Shown here in pieces: positions 1 through 8,426 of a stretch of 64,000 bases of DNA. How positions within the stretch are numbered: the stretch's first letter is position 1; each line of letters opens with the position of its first letter. A program made the position numbers and the translations under genes. Under the pieces are notes generated by a model, which searched no databases, was not told the origin of the DNA, and saw only the letters and a program-made list of their open reading frames with translations. This DNA is from an uncultured Acidobacteriota bacterium (GTDB taxonomy: Bacteria > Acidobacteriota > UBA6911 > RPQK01 > JAJDTT01). Location: assembly GCA_951812665.1 (NCBI GenBank), contig CATOST010000030.1:124001-188000 (forward strand), in the 5' to 3' direction.

Positions 1-153
1 GCCCATATGAAGCGCCCCCGAGGGGTAGGGAAGCATTTCCAGGACGTAGTATTTGGGCCGGTCCCGGTCCTCGGTGACGACAAATTCGCAGTTCTCCTCC
101 CAGCATTTCTGCCACTTGGACTCGATCGTCCGGAAATCGTATTGTTCCTGCAT
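1..153 (-). CDS. leuS: Leucyl-tRNA synthetase, N-terminal 51 residues (cut by window edge)
   Basis: The visible N-terminus begins [20 protein letters not shown] and runs to the class I synthetase signature YPSGALHMG, the HIGH-like motif typical of LeuS (PYPSG.LHMGH). The enzyme charges tRNA-Leu with leucine in the cytoplasm. The rest of the gene lies left of position 1. It starts 12 bases after the stop of the dcd-like gene on the same strand, so the two are probably co-transcribed. I see no strong ribosome binding site before this ATG; the start rests on the fit to the family N-terminus. Confidence 0.93.
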   Translation of the reverse strand, partial: MQEQYDFRTIESKWQKCWEENCEFVVTEDRDRPKYYVLEMLPYPSGALHMG

Positions 154-165
154 TGCGAACCGACT

Positions 166-738
166 CTATGCCAGGTCCCGGCCGGCCTGCAGCCGGGACA
201 GAGTGATTTCCTGCTGTGCCTGGTACTTGCCTTTCCGGTCGGAATAAGAGACTCGACAGACGTCGCGAGCCCGAAGAAACAGGAGCTGGGCAATGCCCTC
301 GCCCGAGTAGATCTTCACCGGAACGGGACCGTTGTTGATCACCGACATGGTCAGGCGCCCTTCCCATTCCGGTTCCAGGGGAGTGACGTTGACGGAAACG
401 CCACACCGGGCATAGGTCGATTTACCGACGCAAATTCCCAGGATGTCCCTGGGAATACGAAAGTACTCATAGGACCGGCAGAGGACGAAGCTCCGGGCGG
501 GGATCAAACAGGAATCGCCCTCGTAGTCCCGATAGCAGCCTTCCGATGCCCGCTTCGGATCCAGTATCGGAACCGCACCCTCTTGTAACAGCTTGTACCG
601 TCGATCCACACGAAAATCATAGCCGTAGGAAGAGACTCCGTACGAGATGGTCCCCTCCCCGACCAGGCTCTCCTCAAAAGGTTCGATCATCCCATCCCGC
701 GCTTGGCGAGCGATCCAGTGGTCCGGTCGTATACTCAT
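166..738 (-). CDS. dcd: dCTP deaminase-like protein (catalytic Glu apparently replaced by Ser)
   Basis: A 190-residue protein of the dCTP deaminase/dUTPase trimer fold, the usual length for Dcd, which deaminates dCTP to dUTP for dTMP synthesis. It has the family motifs SYGYDFRVD near residue 38, GKSTYARCG at about 105-113 and EPEWEG near 123. The conserved Ser and Arg of the S-x3-R pair (E. coli Ser111/Arg115) are present at about 107 and 111. The residue aligning with the catalytic Glu138 of E. coli (V-L-E-F there, T-I-E-I in Chlamydia-type enzymes) is Ser at about 132, in LTMSVINN. I chose ATG 738 over an in-frame GTG at 747 because MSIRPDHWI matches the family start. leuS follows after 12 bases. 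Confidence 0.88.
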   Translation of the reverse strand: MSIRPDHWIARQARDGMIEPFEESLVGEGTISYGVSSYGYDFRVDRRYKLLQEGAVPILDPKRASEGCYRDYEGDSCLIPARSFVLCRSYEYFRIPRDILGICVGKSTYARCGVSVNVTPLEPEWEGRLTMSVINNGPVPVKIYSGEGIAQLLFLRARDVCRVSYSDRKGKYQAQQEITLSRLQAGRDLA

Positions 739-847
739 GGATATCACTCAGCGAATCGCGAAAGTCTACCAGTCTCTCACCCGGATTTCCCAACCCCGAA
801 GAGCCCACTCCCGGCTCCGGATTGACTCCTCCCCTGCGGAGCCTTAA

Positions 848-1013
848 CAGCCCGTAGCCCGTGGCAAAAGTCGCCACGGCATTCGACCGGGTCCGGATAC
901 CGGCGGACTGTGATGCAACTCGGTCACATACTCCCGGTATGTTCCCTCGTCGCGCCTGGTCCGGCGGGTGCAGGAACGGTCCCGGCGCTGCGTGGGACTC
1001 TCACAACGGACTG
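848..1013 (+). repeat. Palindromic MITE-like element, copy 1
   Basis: A 166-bp copy of the dispersed palindromic element, lying in the 351-base gap between dcd and the HU-like gene. The left end carries a short internal duplication (CAGCCCGTA then GCCCGTGGC). The flanking tetramers are TTAA and TTTA, so any target duplication is imperfect (3 of 4). The right end stops 11 bases before the -35 box of the HU promoter. The rest of the gap (739-847) holds no gene that I can support. Confidence 0.85.
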
Positions 1014-1024
1014 TTTACCGAACC

Positions 1025-1054
1025 TTGACATCCGGAAGCGATGCCCAGTATAAG
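1025..1054 (+). promoter_or_regulatory. Sigma-70-type promoter for the HU-like gene
   Basis: TTGACA at 1025-1030 and TATAAG at 1049-1054 are separated by 18 bases, 36 bases before the GTG start at 1090. This is close to the sigma-70 consensus and is the clearest promoter in the window. Confidence 0.65.
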
Positions 1055-1089
1055 ACAACGGCTAGCAACTCAGGGGGCGTTTCCAAGCC

Positions 1090-1356
1090 GTGATCAAACA
1101 GGATATTGTGTCACGCGTTTCTAAGAAGATGGGAATGACCAAGGTGAGGTCCGAAGAGGCCGTCGACACCGTGCTGTATGTGTTGAAGCGCGCCCTGAAG
1201 CATGGCGAACGCATTGAGTTGCGGGGCTTCGGAGTCTTTCTGGTCAAGCCACGGAAGAGTGGCATCGGACGCAACCCCAGGACGGGAGCCGTGGTCCCCA
1301 TTCCTCCCGGCAAGACCGTTCGCTTCAAACCCGGGAAAGAAATCCGCTCCGGCTGA
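1090..1356 (+). CDS. HU/IHF-family DNA-binding protein
   Basis: An 88-residue nucleoid protein of the HU/IHF family, the normal family length. The N-terminal helices (MIKQDIVSRVSKKMGMTKVR) are followed by the strand GERIELRGFGVFLVKPRKSG and the DNA-binding arm GRNPRTGAVVPIPPGKTVRF, with the conserved RNP at the tip. Such dimers bend DNA and compact the chromosome. Translation starts at GTG 1090. The gene has its own promoter just upstream and lies ahead of the M50 protease gene with a 29-base gap. HU and IHF subunits cannot be told apart from this sequence alone. Confidence 0.93.
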   Translation: MIKQDIVSRVSKKMGMTKVRSEEAVDTVLYVLKRALKHGERIELRGFGVFLVKPRKSGIGRNPRTGAVVPIPPGKTVRFKPGKEIRSG

Positions 1357-1385
1357 CACCCCTGCCCCGGACGAGTTCAACGTCA

Positions 1386-2486
1386 GTGACGGAACGTTCT
1401 CCCCAAGACGAGAACCTGCCGGCGCCTGAAACGGAGAAACCACGTTTCCGGCTGGCCCTTCTATTGCTGCTCGTCACCTTCACGACAACCCTGTGGGCCG
1501 GGTCTATCTGGCACCTCAGCTTTATGCTGGGCAGCGGTCATTCCTCACCCGACACGGCGGGTTTCGCCGGGTGGCCCGATCTCCTTCCCGGACTCCCTTA
1601 TTCGATCGCCGTCCTGGCGATTCTCCTGGCCCACGAAATGGGTCACTATCTCACCTGCCGCTACTATCGAATCCGAGCGACTCTTCCCTACGCGATTCCG
1701 GCTCCAATCCCCTTTCCCTTCGGCACCCTGGGGGCCGTGATCCGGATCAAGTCTCCATTCCGGGACCGCCGCGAACTGTTCGACGTCGGAATCGCTGGAC
1801 CTTTGGCGGGGTTTGTACTCATCGTCCCGGCACTCATCATCGGGCTCGGCTATTCCACCGACTACATTCCACCCAGTCCCGGCGGAACGACCTACGAGTT
1901 TGGAGAACCCCTGCTCTTCCGTCTGGCCGCAGAACTCTTCGTTCCGGCCGGAGAGGATTGGAACATCAACCTCCACCCCATCGGCTGGGCGGCTTGGTTC
2001 GGGATGCTGGCCACGGGCATGAATCTCCTGCCCATCGGCCAACTCGACGGAGGCCACATCGTCTACGCCCTGTGGGGGCGCCGCGGACACCGAGCCGTCT
2101 CCTACGCCGCCCTGGGCGGACTGGTCGCCTTGGGGATCTGGTGTTTTTTCGGATACCTGTGCTTTGCGGTGATCCTGGTCTTCATGGGCCTGAAACACCC
2201 CCCACCCAGCGTCCCGGACGGGCCGCTGGATCGGCGGCGAATCCTGGCCGCCGTCGCCGGTCTGCTGCTGCTGGTCCTCACCTTCATTCCGGCGCCGGTA
2301 ACAGTCCGTGGTGAAAGTCCCGCGAGCACCGAGACCGTTCCTGCGCCCGCCGGACAAGGCGCGATTCGGGTGCATACCGGGAGTATGTGCCCGAATCGCA
2401 ACGCCGTCCGCCGGGATGCAGGGACGGTCGAATGCCGTGATGACTTTTGCCACGGGCTGGTAAGGATCATCGACGCACCGTTGTAG
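1386..2486 (+). CDS. Site-2 protease-like M50 membrane metalloprotease, C-terminus supplied by a repeat
   Basis: A 366-residue multi-pass membrane protein. The zinc motif HEMGH lies at 83-87 in a membrane segment and the second motif LLPIGQLDGGH near residue 215, the two signatures of peptidase family M50, which cleaves substrates within the membrane. The segment YAIPAPIPFPFGTLGAVIRI is typical of the plant/cyanobacterial EGY-like branch. The last natural membrane helix ends near residue 300 (LTFIPAPV), where relatives normally stop. Residues 306-358 are encoded by a palindromic element inserted in frame, and eight more codons lead to the stop, giving a Cys-containing hydrophilic tail with no family counterpart. 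The start is GTG. Which proteins it cleaves is unknown. Confidence 0.88.
   Translation: MTERSPQDENLPAPETEKPRFRLALLLLLVTFTTTLWAGSIWHLSFMLGSGHSSPDTAGFAGWPDLLPGLPYSIAVLAILLAHEMGHYLTCRYYRIRATLPYAIPAPIPFPFGTLGAVIRIKSPFRDRRELFDVGIAGPLAGFVLIVPALIIGLGYSTDYIPPSPGGTTYEFGEPLLFRLAAELFVPAGEDWNINLHPIGWAAWFGMLATGMNLLPIGQLDGGHIVYALWGRRGHRAVSYAALGGLVALGIWCFFGYLCFAVILVFMGLKHPPPSVPDGPLDRRRILAAVAGLLLLVLTFIPAPVTVRGESPASTETVPAPAGQGAIRVHTGSMCPNRNAVRRDAGTVECRDDFCHGLVRIIDAPL
2302..2459 (-). repeat. Palindromic MITE-like element, copy 2 (inside the M50 gene)
   Basis: A 158-bp complete copy in reverse orientation (CAGTCCGTGG end first). It is flanked flush by the 4-bp direct repeat GTAA at 2298-2301 and 2460-2463. It lies at the 3' end of the M50 protease gene and is read in frame as its C-terminal tail. 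Confidence 0.93.
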
Positions 2487-2489
2487 CGG

Positions 2490-3269
2490 TCAGGAACGGA
2501 AGGTCTCGGTGAATTCCTTCCAGATCCGGGAATATCCCTGCTGCAGAATGATGATGGCCGCCCCGCAGACGAAGAATCGGGCTCCCTTCTCGTAGTAGGG
2601 CTTGGCCGCCTCCGGACTCGCCACCGGAATACCCCACCACTTGCCGTGACGGCGGCAGGCCTCGGCGACCCGGTCCACGGCCTGGACGATGAGGGGATGT
2701 CCCCCTTGGGTGGGGATGCCATAGCTCTGGGTCAGATCGCCGGGTCCCACCATGATTCCGTCGAGCCCCTCGACTGCCAGGATTTCCTCGATGGCCTCGA
2801 CGCCTTCCCGGTCTTCGATCTGAATCGAGACCAGGGTCTCCTCGTTGGCGGAGGCCATGTACTCTGGCATGGCCTCCATTCCGTAGTTGGAGGCGACCTC
2901 CACGCCATCCATGCCCCGCTGTCCCAGGGGATGAAAGCGGCTGTTGCGAACCACGCCGCGCGCCTCTGCCGCCGAGCAGACGTGGGGAACCATGATGCCG
3001 TTCGCCCCCGCCTCAAGACAGCGGAAATAACTCCAATAGGGTCCCTTTCTCATTCGGACCAAGGGGTCCATCCCGGAGGCCCGGCAGGCCAGCCCCATGG
3101 CGAAGAGCTGGTCGTAGTCGTAGTCTTGGTGCTCCATATCGATCCAGACGCCGTCGAATCCAATGAGACCGATCATCTCGATGAGCTTGGGCGAGGGATA
3201 GGGCGTGGGACAGGCCAGCATCACCGGCTCATCATTCCTGAGTCTGTGCAAGATCTTGTTCGTTCTCAT
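2490..3269 (-). CDS. HpcH/HpaI-family aldolase
   Basis: A 259-residue class II pyruvate-dependent aldolase of the HpcH/HpaI (2,4-dihydroxyhept-2-enedioate aldolase) family. Visible features are GVWIDMEHQDYD, the substrate-binding arginine in PLVRMRKG, the metal ligands E in SIQIEDREG and D in MVGPGDL, and GANGIMVPHV. Members cleave 4-hydroxy-2-keto acids to pyruvate and an aldehyde, but the substrate here cannot be read from sequence. I chose the ATG at 3269 because a strong ribosome binding site (GAGGAGGT) sits directly before it; a longer frame up to 3320 lacks this. The gene diverges from an RraA-like gene that often accompanies such aldolases, suggesting a shared keto-acid catabolic role. 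Confidence 0.88.
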   Translation of the reverse strand: MRTNKILHRLRNDEPVMLACPTPYPSPKLIEMIGLIGFDGVWIDMEHQDYDYDQLFAMGLACRASGMDPLVRMRKGPYWSYFRCLEAGANGIMVPHVCSAAEARGVVRNSRFHPLGQRGMDGVEVASNYGMEAMPEYMASANEETLVSIQIEDREGVEAIEEILAVEGLDGIMVGPGDLTQSYGIPTQGGHPLIVQAVDRVAEACRRHGKWWGIPVASPEAAKPYYEKGARFFVCGAAIIILQQGYSRIWKEFTETFRS

Positions 3270-3388
3270 GACCTCCTCTTGTTCTTCCCGATTCGGGACA
3301 GCCCCGGTCCTGATAGCCAATGTCGGCAGGCGCTCGTAAGGTATCCTCTTGGTCGAGTCGACGCAATAACCGCTGACGAGGAGTAGAC

Positions 3389-4120
3389 ATGAACCAATCC
3401 AGCCCGTTGCCGCCGGAGATCCTGGCGATGCTGAGGCAATATGACACCCCGACCATCTGCAACGTGATCGAGCTCTTCGGCGTGCGCCCCAGGACCTCCG
3501 GCTACATGGACCAGAGAATCAAATCCCACTTCCCCGAGATGCCCCCCATGGTGGGCTATGCGTCCACCGCCACCTATCGTTCCTCGGTACCGCCTCAGGG
3601 AGCAGACGTCTACGACGCCATGCAGAAACAGCTCTCGGTTCTAAAAGAGCGCTCCGGACCTCATGTCATCGTGTTTCAGGACCTGGACGATCCGTCGACG
3701 GCAGCCACTTTCGGGGAAGTGATGTGCACCTCCTACCAGACCTTCGGCGCCGTCGGGCTCATCACCAGTGGGACGGGCCGCGACCTCGACCAGGTCCGGG
3801 AAATCGGCTTCCCCGTCTTCAGCAGCGGCACCAACTGCTCCCACGGCTATTGTCACACTCTGGACGTGGACGTTCCGGTTCACGTCGGCGGGCTCACCGT
3901 GCGTCCGGGCGACCTGCTCCACGGCGACGCCAACGGCGTGACGAACATACCCGGGGAAATCGCCGGCGAAGTGGCTCGGATCTGCCCGGAATTCGTCGCT
4001 GCCGAGGAAGTGGTGCTGGAGTGCCTGCGCACGCACGGACCCGATTTGCCCAAGCTCCAGCAAGCCCGGAAGGAATGCCGCCGCCGCATCGCCGAACTCG
4101 CGAAACGGGCTACCGGCTGA
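3389..4120 (+). CDS. RraA-like / HMG-aldolase family protein
   Basis: A 243-residue protein of the RraA/4-hydroxy-4-methyl-2-oxoglutarate aldolase family (often annotated as dimethylmenaquinone methyltransferase-like). The motif GLITSGTGRDLDQV, with the phosphate- or oxalate-binding G-x-G-R-D, lies at about residues 127-140, followed by FPVFSSGTNCSH and VRPGDLLHGDANGV, the usual metal-site region. True aldolases of this fold cleave oxaloacetate or HMG using a divalent metal; regulators of RNase E share the fold. It diverges from the HpaI-like aldolase 119 bases away, which favours a metabolic rather than RNase-regulating role. A GAGGAG-type ribosome binding site precedes the ATG. Confidence 0.85.
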   Translation: MNQSSPLPPEILAMLRQYDTPTICNVIELFGVRPRTSGYMDQRIKSHFPEMPPMVGYASTATYRSSVPPQGADVYDAMQKQLSVLKERSGPHVIVFQDLDDPSTAATFGEVMCTSYQTFGAVGLITSGTGRDLDQVREIGFPVFSSGTNCSHGYCHTLDVDVPVHVGGLTVRPGDLLHGDANGVTNIPGEIAGEVARICPEFVAAEEVVLECLRTHGPDLPKLQQARKECRRRIAELAKRATG

Positions 4121-4126
4121 GACTGG

Positions 4127-4286
4127 CAGCCCGTGGCAAAAGTCGTCGCGGCATTCGACCGTCCCTGAATCGTGCGCGGACTGCGTTGCTATCGGCTCAC
4201 ATACTCCCAGTATGCTCCCTCCGAAGCGCCTTGTCCGGCGGGCGCAGGAACGGTCTCGGTGCTCGCGCGACTTTCACCACGGACTG
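4127..4286 (+). repeat. Palindromic MITE-like element, copy 3
   Basis: A 160-bp complete copy between two convergent gene ends, six bases after the RraA-like stop and five before the M28 peptidase stop. The flanking tetramers CTGG and CTCT agree at only two positions, so no clean duplication is visible. In this position it could act as a bidirectional terminator through its long hairpin. Confidence 0.9.
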
Positions 4287-4291
4287 CTCTT

Positions 4292-5203
4292 TCACAATCG
4301 GATCAGGGCCTCCGCCAGTCCCCGCACCAGAAGCTCCATCGATCGATAGTCCAGGGTCTCCGGCCGATCCGTGGAACGATGGTAGTGTCGATTCCGGAAG
4401 AAGGCCGTGTCCGTCACCATCAGGGCCGGGTAACCCTCTTCCCAAAAGGACCAGTTGTCCGAGAGGTCGACGCCGGGAACGAAGGGGAGGGCGATGTGCT
4501 CCACCGGCAACTCCCCGTGGGCCGAGAGCAGACGGGACAGACGCCGGACCAGGCTCCGCGACGCGTAGTTTCCGGCCACGGCGATGAAGTTTCCCCGGTC
4601 GGGGTAGAACCAGCGCATCAGGGATATGGGGTGACCCTGAGACCTGCGGGCGCTGCTGTAGCAGCCCACCATCTCCAGCGAGATCATTCCCTGAATCGAA
4701 TCTCCCCGCTGCCGGCAGCGTCGGGCGTAGACCCGGCTCCCCATGGAATCGGTCTTGAAATGGGGAGACTCCTCCAAGGTGAACGCCACCCAACGGATCG
4801 ACGCGGCGGCCGGTTCGTCCACCAGGGTCCGTGCCAGTTCCATGAGAACCCCCACACCGCTGGCGTTGTCGTCGGCACCTGGAGAACCCCACGCCGTGTC
4901 GTAGTGGGCGCCCACCACCAGAACCGGAGCACCGGAGTCGGCGCCGGGAATAGTGGCGACGACGTTGCGATACTCCTTTCCGCCGCATTCGTACAGATCG
5001 TGGCCGATCCAATATCCGGACTGGGTGAAGACTTCTTCGATGTATTCCCGGGCCCGCTCCAGACGGCGGTAGCGGCGCGAATTTCTCTCCCCCACGACTC
5101 CGGCCAGGAACTGGACGTGGCCCCTCAACCTGAATTGAAGCTCACCCGTTAGATCCGGCACGCGGGATCCATTATAGAGAACCTGGTTCCGGCAGCTTGC
5201 CAT
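4292..5203 (-). CDS. M28-family zinc aminopeptidase
   Basis: A 303-residue peptidase of family M28. The zinc-binding sequence VGAHYDTAWGSPGADDNASG gives His and Asp ligands, TLEES supplies the catalytic and metal-binding glutamates, and a late His lies in the DTAFFRNRHYH segment. Family members remove N-terminal residues or act on cyclised glutamine. No clear signal peptide is present from this start. I chose ATG 5203; upstream extension to 5263 would overlap the divergent Gfo/Idh gene, whose start is at 5251. Its stop lies five bases from palindromic copy 3. Confidence 0.85.
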   Translation of the reverse strand: MASCRNQVLYNGSRVPDLTGELQFRLRGHVQFLAGVVGERNSRRYRRLERAREYIEEVFTQSGYWIGHDLYECGGKEYRNVVATIPGADSGAPVLVVGAHYDTAWGSPGADDNASGVGVLMELARTLVDEPAAASIRWVAFTLEESPHFKTDSMGSRVYARRCRQRGDSIQGMISLEMVGCYSSARRSQGHPISLMRWFYPDRGNFIAVAGNYASRSLVRRLSRLLSAHGELPVEHIALPFVPGVDLSDNWSFWEEGYPALMVTDTAFFRNRHYHRSTDRPETLDYRSMELLVRGLAEALIRL

Positions 5204-5250
5204 TGGCGCCGCCGGGAGGTCAAAATGTCGCCGACTGCACGGAGATCGAC

Positions 5251-6570
5251 ATGAAAGATCCAACAGTATCCCGTCCCGTCCGACTCATCATATTGAATCC
5301 AGGCCACTTCCACGCGACGCTGGTGCTGAAGACCTCCTACTCCCAGGTGTCGCCGGAAGTGCACGTCTTTGCTCCCGATGGACCGGAGGTCCGGGACCAC
5401 GTCCGGAGAGTCGAGGGTTTCAACCGGCGGGAGCAGGACCCGACCTGCTGGCGGCAGGAGATCTACAAGGGGGCCGATTACCTGGAACGCATGTTGAGGC
5501 GCCGGCCCGGCAACGTGGTGGTGGTGGCGGGAAACAATCGGCGAAAGACTCAGTACATCCACGAGAGCATCCGATCGGGGCTCAACGTCCTCTCGGACAA
5601 ACCCATGTGCGTCAGTCATGGGGCCTGGAAGGTTCTGGAGAGCGCCTTCTCGACGGCAGAAGAGAAGGGACTCCTGATCTACGACATCATGACGGAGCGC
5701 TTCGAGATCACGACCATCCTGCAGCGGGAGTTGGCCCGCTGTCCACACGTCATCGGCACGCCCGTCGGTGGAGACTCCCGAGATCCGGGAATGGTCAAGG
5801 AGAGCGTCCACCATCTCTACAAGGAGGTCGCCGGCCAGACCTTGATCCGCCCCGAGTGGTACTTCGACATCGAACAGCAGGGCGAAGGGATCGTGGACGT
5901 GTCCACTCATCTGGTGGATCTCGTATTGTGGCAGGGATTCCCCGGAGAGGCCGTCGACCGCTCGCGAATCCAGGTCCTGGCGGCCCGCCATTGGCCCACG
6001 GTCCTGAGCCGGGAGCAGTACGGTCAGATCACGGGCCAGGACGATTTCCCTTCCTATCTGCGGAAGAAACTGCACCGGGATGGGCGCCTGCCCTATTTCT
6101 GCAACGGAGAGATCCTCTTCCGGGTGGACGACCTCCACGCCAGGATCTGGGTGGCCTGGGATTTCGAGGCGCCCAGCGGAGGCGGCGACACCCACTTCTC
6201 GGTGATTCGCGGGACCGAGGCCCATCTCTGCATCCTTCAGGGGGAGGAACAGACGTTTCGGCCCGAGTTGTCGGTCCAGCCTGCCCCGGGGGCCGACTCC
6301 GGAACGCTGGAGAAGGGACTGCGGCGTTTCATTGAGGAAATCTCCGATCGATATCCCGGCTTGGCCCTGGAGCCATTGGAATCGGGCTGGCAGGTGTCGA
6401 TTCCCGACCGCTACCGTGTCGGGCACGAGGCCCACTTCGGAGAAGTGGCGAGCAAGTACCTCGGTTTCCTGGAGTCGGGCTCCATGCCCCAATGGGAGAT
6501 CACCAACATGATCTCCAAGTATTACGTGACCACCCGAGCCCTGGAAATGGCCCGGGCGGGCGCCTCCTGA
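5251..6570 (+). CDS. Gfo/Idh/MocA-like oxidoreductase with dedicated C-terminal domain
   Basis: A 439-residue NAD(P)-dependent dehydrogenase-like protein. The N-terminal Rossmann part shows VRLIILNPGHFHATLV and VVVVAGNNRRKTQYIHESIR, then LNVLSDKPMCV, equivalent to the EKP motif that carries the catalytic lysine of Gfo/Idh/MocA proteins. The central block EGIVDVSTHLVDLVLW has the usual helix with a conserved His. The long C-terminus resembles the 'putative oxidoreductase C' domain that accompanies this subfamily. The substrate is probably a sugar or sugar acid. The start at 5251 follows GGAGATCGAC; a longer frame to 5197 would overlap the divergent M28 gene. Confidence 0.85.
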   Translation: MKDPTVSRPVRLIILNPGHFHATLVLKTSYSQVSPEVHVFAPDGPEVRDHVRRVEGFNRREQDPTCWRQEIYKGADYLERMLRRRPGNVVVVAGNNRRKTQYIHESIRSGLNVLSDKPMCVSHGAWKVLESAFSTAEEKGLLIYDIMTERFEITTILQRELARCPHVIGTPVGGDSRDPGMVKESVHHLYKEVAGQTLIRPEWYFDIEQQGEGIVDVSTHLVDLVLWQGFPGEAVDRSRIQVLAARHWPTVLSREQYGQITGQDDFPSYLRKKLHRDGRLPYFCNGEILFRVDDLHARIWVAWDFEAPSGGGDTHFSVIRGTEAHLCILQGEEQTFRPELSVQPAPGADSGTLEKGLRRFIEEISDRYPGLALEPLESGWQVSIPDRYRVGHEAHFGEVASKYLGFLESGSMPQWEITNMISKYYVTTRALEMARAGAS

Positions 6571-6613
6571 ACCCGGGTCCGGCCGAACGCAACACCCGCC
6601 AGGGATTCCGCGA

Positions 6614-8368
6614 CTACCCCCTCCGGTGGGTGGCGATCAGGTAGACCGCAGCCGTCCAGACGGCCAACGCCACGAAGACGCCTGCATTGGCCAAGCCACG
6701 TTCCCCGGACCAGAGGATCGAATATCCCAGCGCTCCCGGCAAAAGAGCATAGTAGGCAAAGGGAATCAGCGTCTTGCGCAACACCAGGCCTTCGCGGCCC
6801 ACCAACCCCACCACGGCCGAGGCCGCCACCACGTTGTGGACGCAGATCATGTTGCCGGCGGCCCCGCCCACGGCCTGAAGCGCCACCACCCACGTGGGAT
6901 CGACGCCGATCCTCTCTCCCACCCCGAACTGGAACAGGGAGAACATCATGTTGCTCACCGTATTGCTGCCGGCGACGAACGCTCCCAAGCCCCCGATGAG
7001 GGGTGAGAAGAAGGGCCATGCGGAGCCGGCCACGGCGGCCACCCCGTCGGCCAGAACGATGGGCATCTTCTCGAAGCCCGAATCCCCTCCCCCGCTGTGG
7101 ATGAAGACCTGGACCATGGGCACCGTGAAGACCAGCGCGGCGGACGCCGTCAACATGGTCCGGGCCGACTTGCTCCAAGCCGAGCGGAAGCGCGGCCACG
7201 CCATGGAATGGAGAAAAAAGGTCACGCAGCAGACCAGGATGAAGATGGTTCCCGGAAGGTAGAGGGGACGCACCGACGCCGTGATACCGGTCCCGAAGAG
7301 GTCGGTCAGGGTGATGGTCCAGGAATTGACCCAGCCCAGAAACGGCAGTTCCCGCAGACGAGTCAGGACCAGAAGAAGCCCCACCAACAGGTACGGAAGC
7401 CATGACCGCAGTGCACCCAGGTCCGTGCGGGCGCCGCCGGAGCCTCCGACCCGGACCGTGCCGGACCACTCCGCCGGCCACCGCGCCCGGTCGTCGAACT
7501 CCCAGCACTCCTCCGGAGCGGGCATGAGAAAACCCCTCTTGGCGGCTCCGGCCACGATGGCCAGTCCGGCCAGTCCTCCGAACATGGAGGGGAATTCGGG
7601 CCCCAACAGCCAGGCCACCAGCAGATAGGGAAGCGTCATGGCGAAGGAGGCGAAGAGCGCGAACCGCCAGACCTGAAGGCCCTCCCGGTAGGAACGATTC
7701 CGGCCGAAGAATCGAGTCAGGAGCGCCAGCACGAAGAGCGGAACCAGGGCGCCCGTCACCGTGTGAAGCAAGGCCACCTTGGTCCCGATCATGATCAGGA
7801 ACTGCGACCAGTCCGGATAGCCGGCCTGGGAGGCGAAGGCAGCGACGGAGGGATCCGCCGAGAGTCCTGTGCTCACGCCCACCAGGATCGGCGTCCCAAC
7901 GGCTCCGAAGGAGACTGGAGTGCTCTGAATGATCATTCCGGACATCACGGCGCCCAGGGCCGGAAACCCGAGAGCCACCAGGAGCGGCACCGCCACCGCC
8001 GCCGGCGTCCCGAAACCGGCCGCCCCTTCGATGAAGGAGCCGAAGAGCCAGGCGATGATGATGACCTGGATCCGGCGGTCCGGGGTGATCTCGGTAAAGA
8101 TGCGGCGAATGGTTCCCAACGCCCCGCTTTGTTCCAGGGTGTTCAGGAGCAGGATGGCCCCGAACACGATGTAGAGCAGGGAGAGGGCAACCACCAGGCC
8201 GTTCACCGAGGCGGCCGCCACCTGAGCCGGCGGGACCTTCCAGACCAGGAGCGCCAGTCCCGCCGCGGTGAAGTAGGAGATGGGCATGGCCCGGCTGGCC
8301 GGCCAACGCAGTCCGACCAGGAAGAGACCGACGACGGCAATGGGGAGCAGGGACAGTAGAGCCAGCAC
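6614..8368 (-). CDS. lctP: L-lactate permease family transporter
   Basis: A 584-residue integral membrane protein with about 13-14 hydrophobic segments, matching the length of LctP/LldP lactate permeases (proton symport of lactate or glycolate). Recognisable stretches are [20 protein letters not shown] near residue 110, [18 protein letters not shown] near 150, and [14 protein letters not shown] with [19 protein letters not shown] in the C-terminal part. It is followed on the same strand by malate synthase and mutM upstream, a combination that suits growth on two- and three-carbon acids, glycolate included. The family is secure; the exact substrate is inferred. Confidence 0.9.
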   Translation of the reverse strand: MLALLSLLPIAVVGLFLVGLRWPASRAMPISYFTAAGLALLVWKVPPAQVAAASVNGLVVALSLLYIVFGAILLLNTLEQSGALGTIRRIFTEITPDRRIQVIIIAWLFGSFIEGAAGFGTPAAVAVPLLVALGFPALGAVMSGMIIQSTPVSFGAVGTPILVGVSTGLSADPSVAAFASQAGYPDWSQFLIMIGTKVALLHTVTGALVPLFVLALLTRFFGRNRSYREGLQVWRFALFASFAMTLPYLLVAWLLGPEFPSMFGGLAGLAIVAGAAKRGFLMPAPEECWEFDDRARWPAEWSGTVRVGGSGGARTDLGALRSWLPYLLVGLLLVLTRLRELPFLGWVNSWTITLTDLFGTGITASVRPLYLPGTIFILVCCVTFFLHSMAWPRFRSAWSKSARTMLTASAALVFTVPMVQVFIHSGGGDSGFEKMPIVLADGVAAVAGSAWPFFSPLIGGLGAFVAGSNTVSNMMFSLFQFGVGERIGVDPTWVVALQAVGGAAGNMICVHNVVAASAVVGLVGREGLVLRKTLIPFAYYALLPGALGYSILWSGERGLANAGVFVALAVWTAAVYLIATHRRG

Positions 8369-8426
8369 GACCTAAAGCATCCGATGCACCAAGGGCCGCT
8401 GGCCCCGGGAGGTATTTTATCAGGGG

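Noticed and set aside
848..1013. Palindromic element as a CRISPR array or a riboswitch
   Set aside because: Copies are single and far apart with no spacers, and exact 4-bp flanking duplications plus presence inside a coding sequence fit a mobile element better.
3269..3320. Longer start of the HpaI-like aldolase at 3320
   Set aside because: The ATG at 3269 has a near-perfect ribosome binding site and fits the family N-terminus.
6522..8306. 594-residue minus-strand frame overlapping the lactate permease
   Set aside because: Gly/Arg-rich shadow of the permease in another frame.
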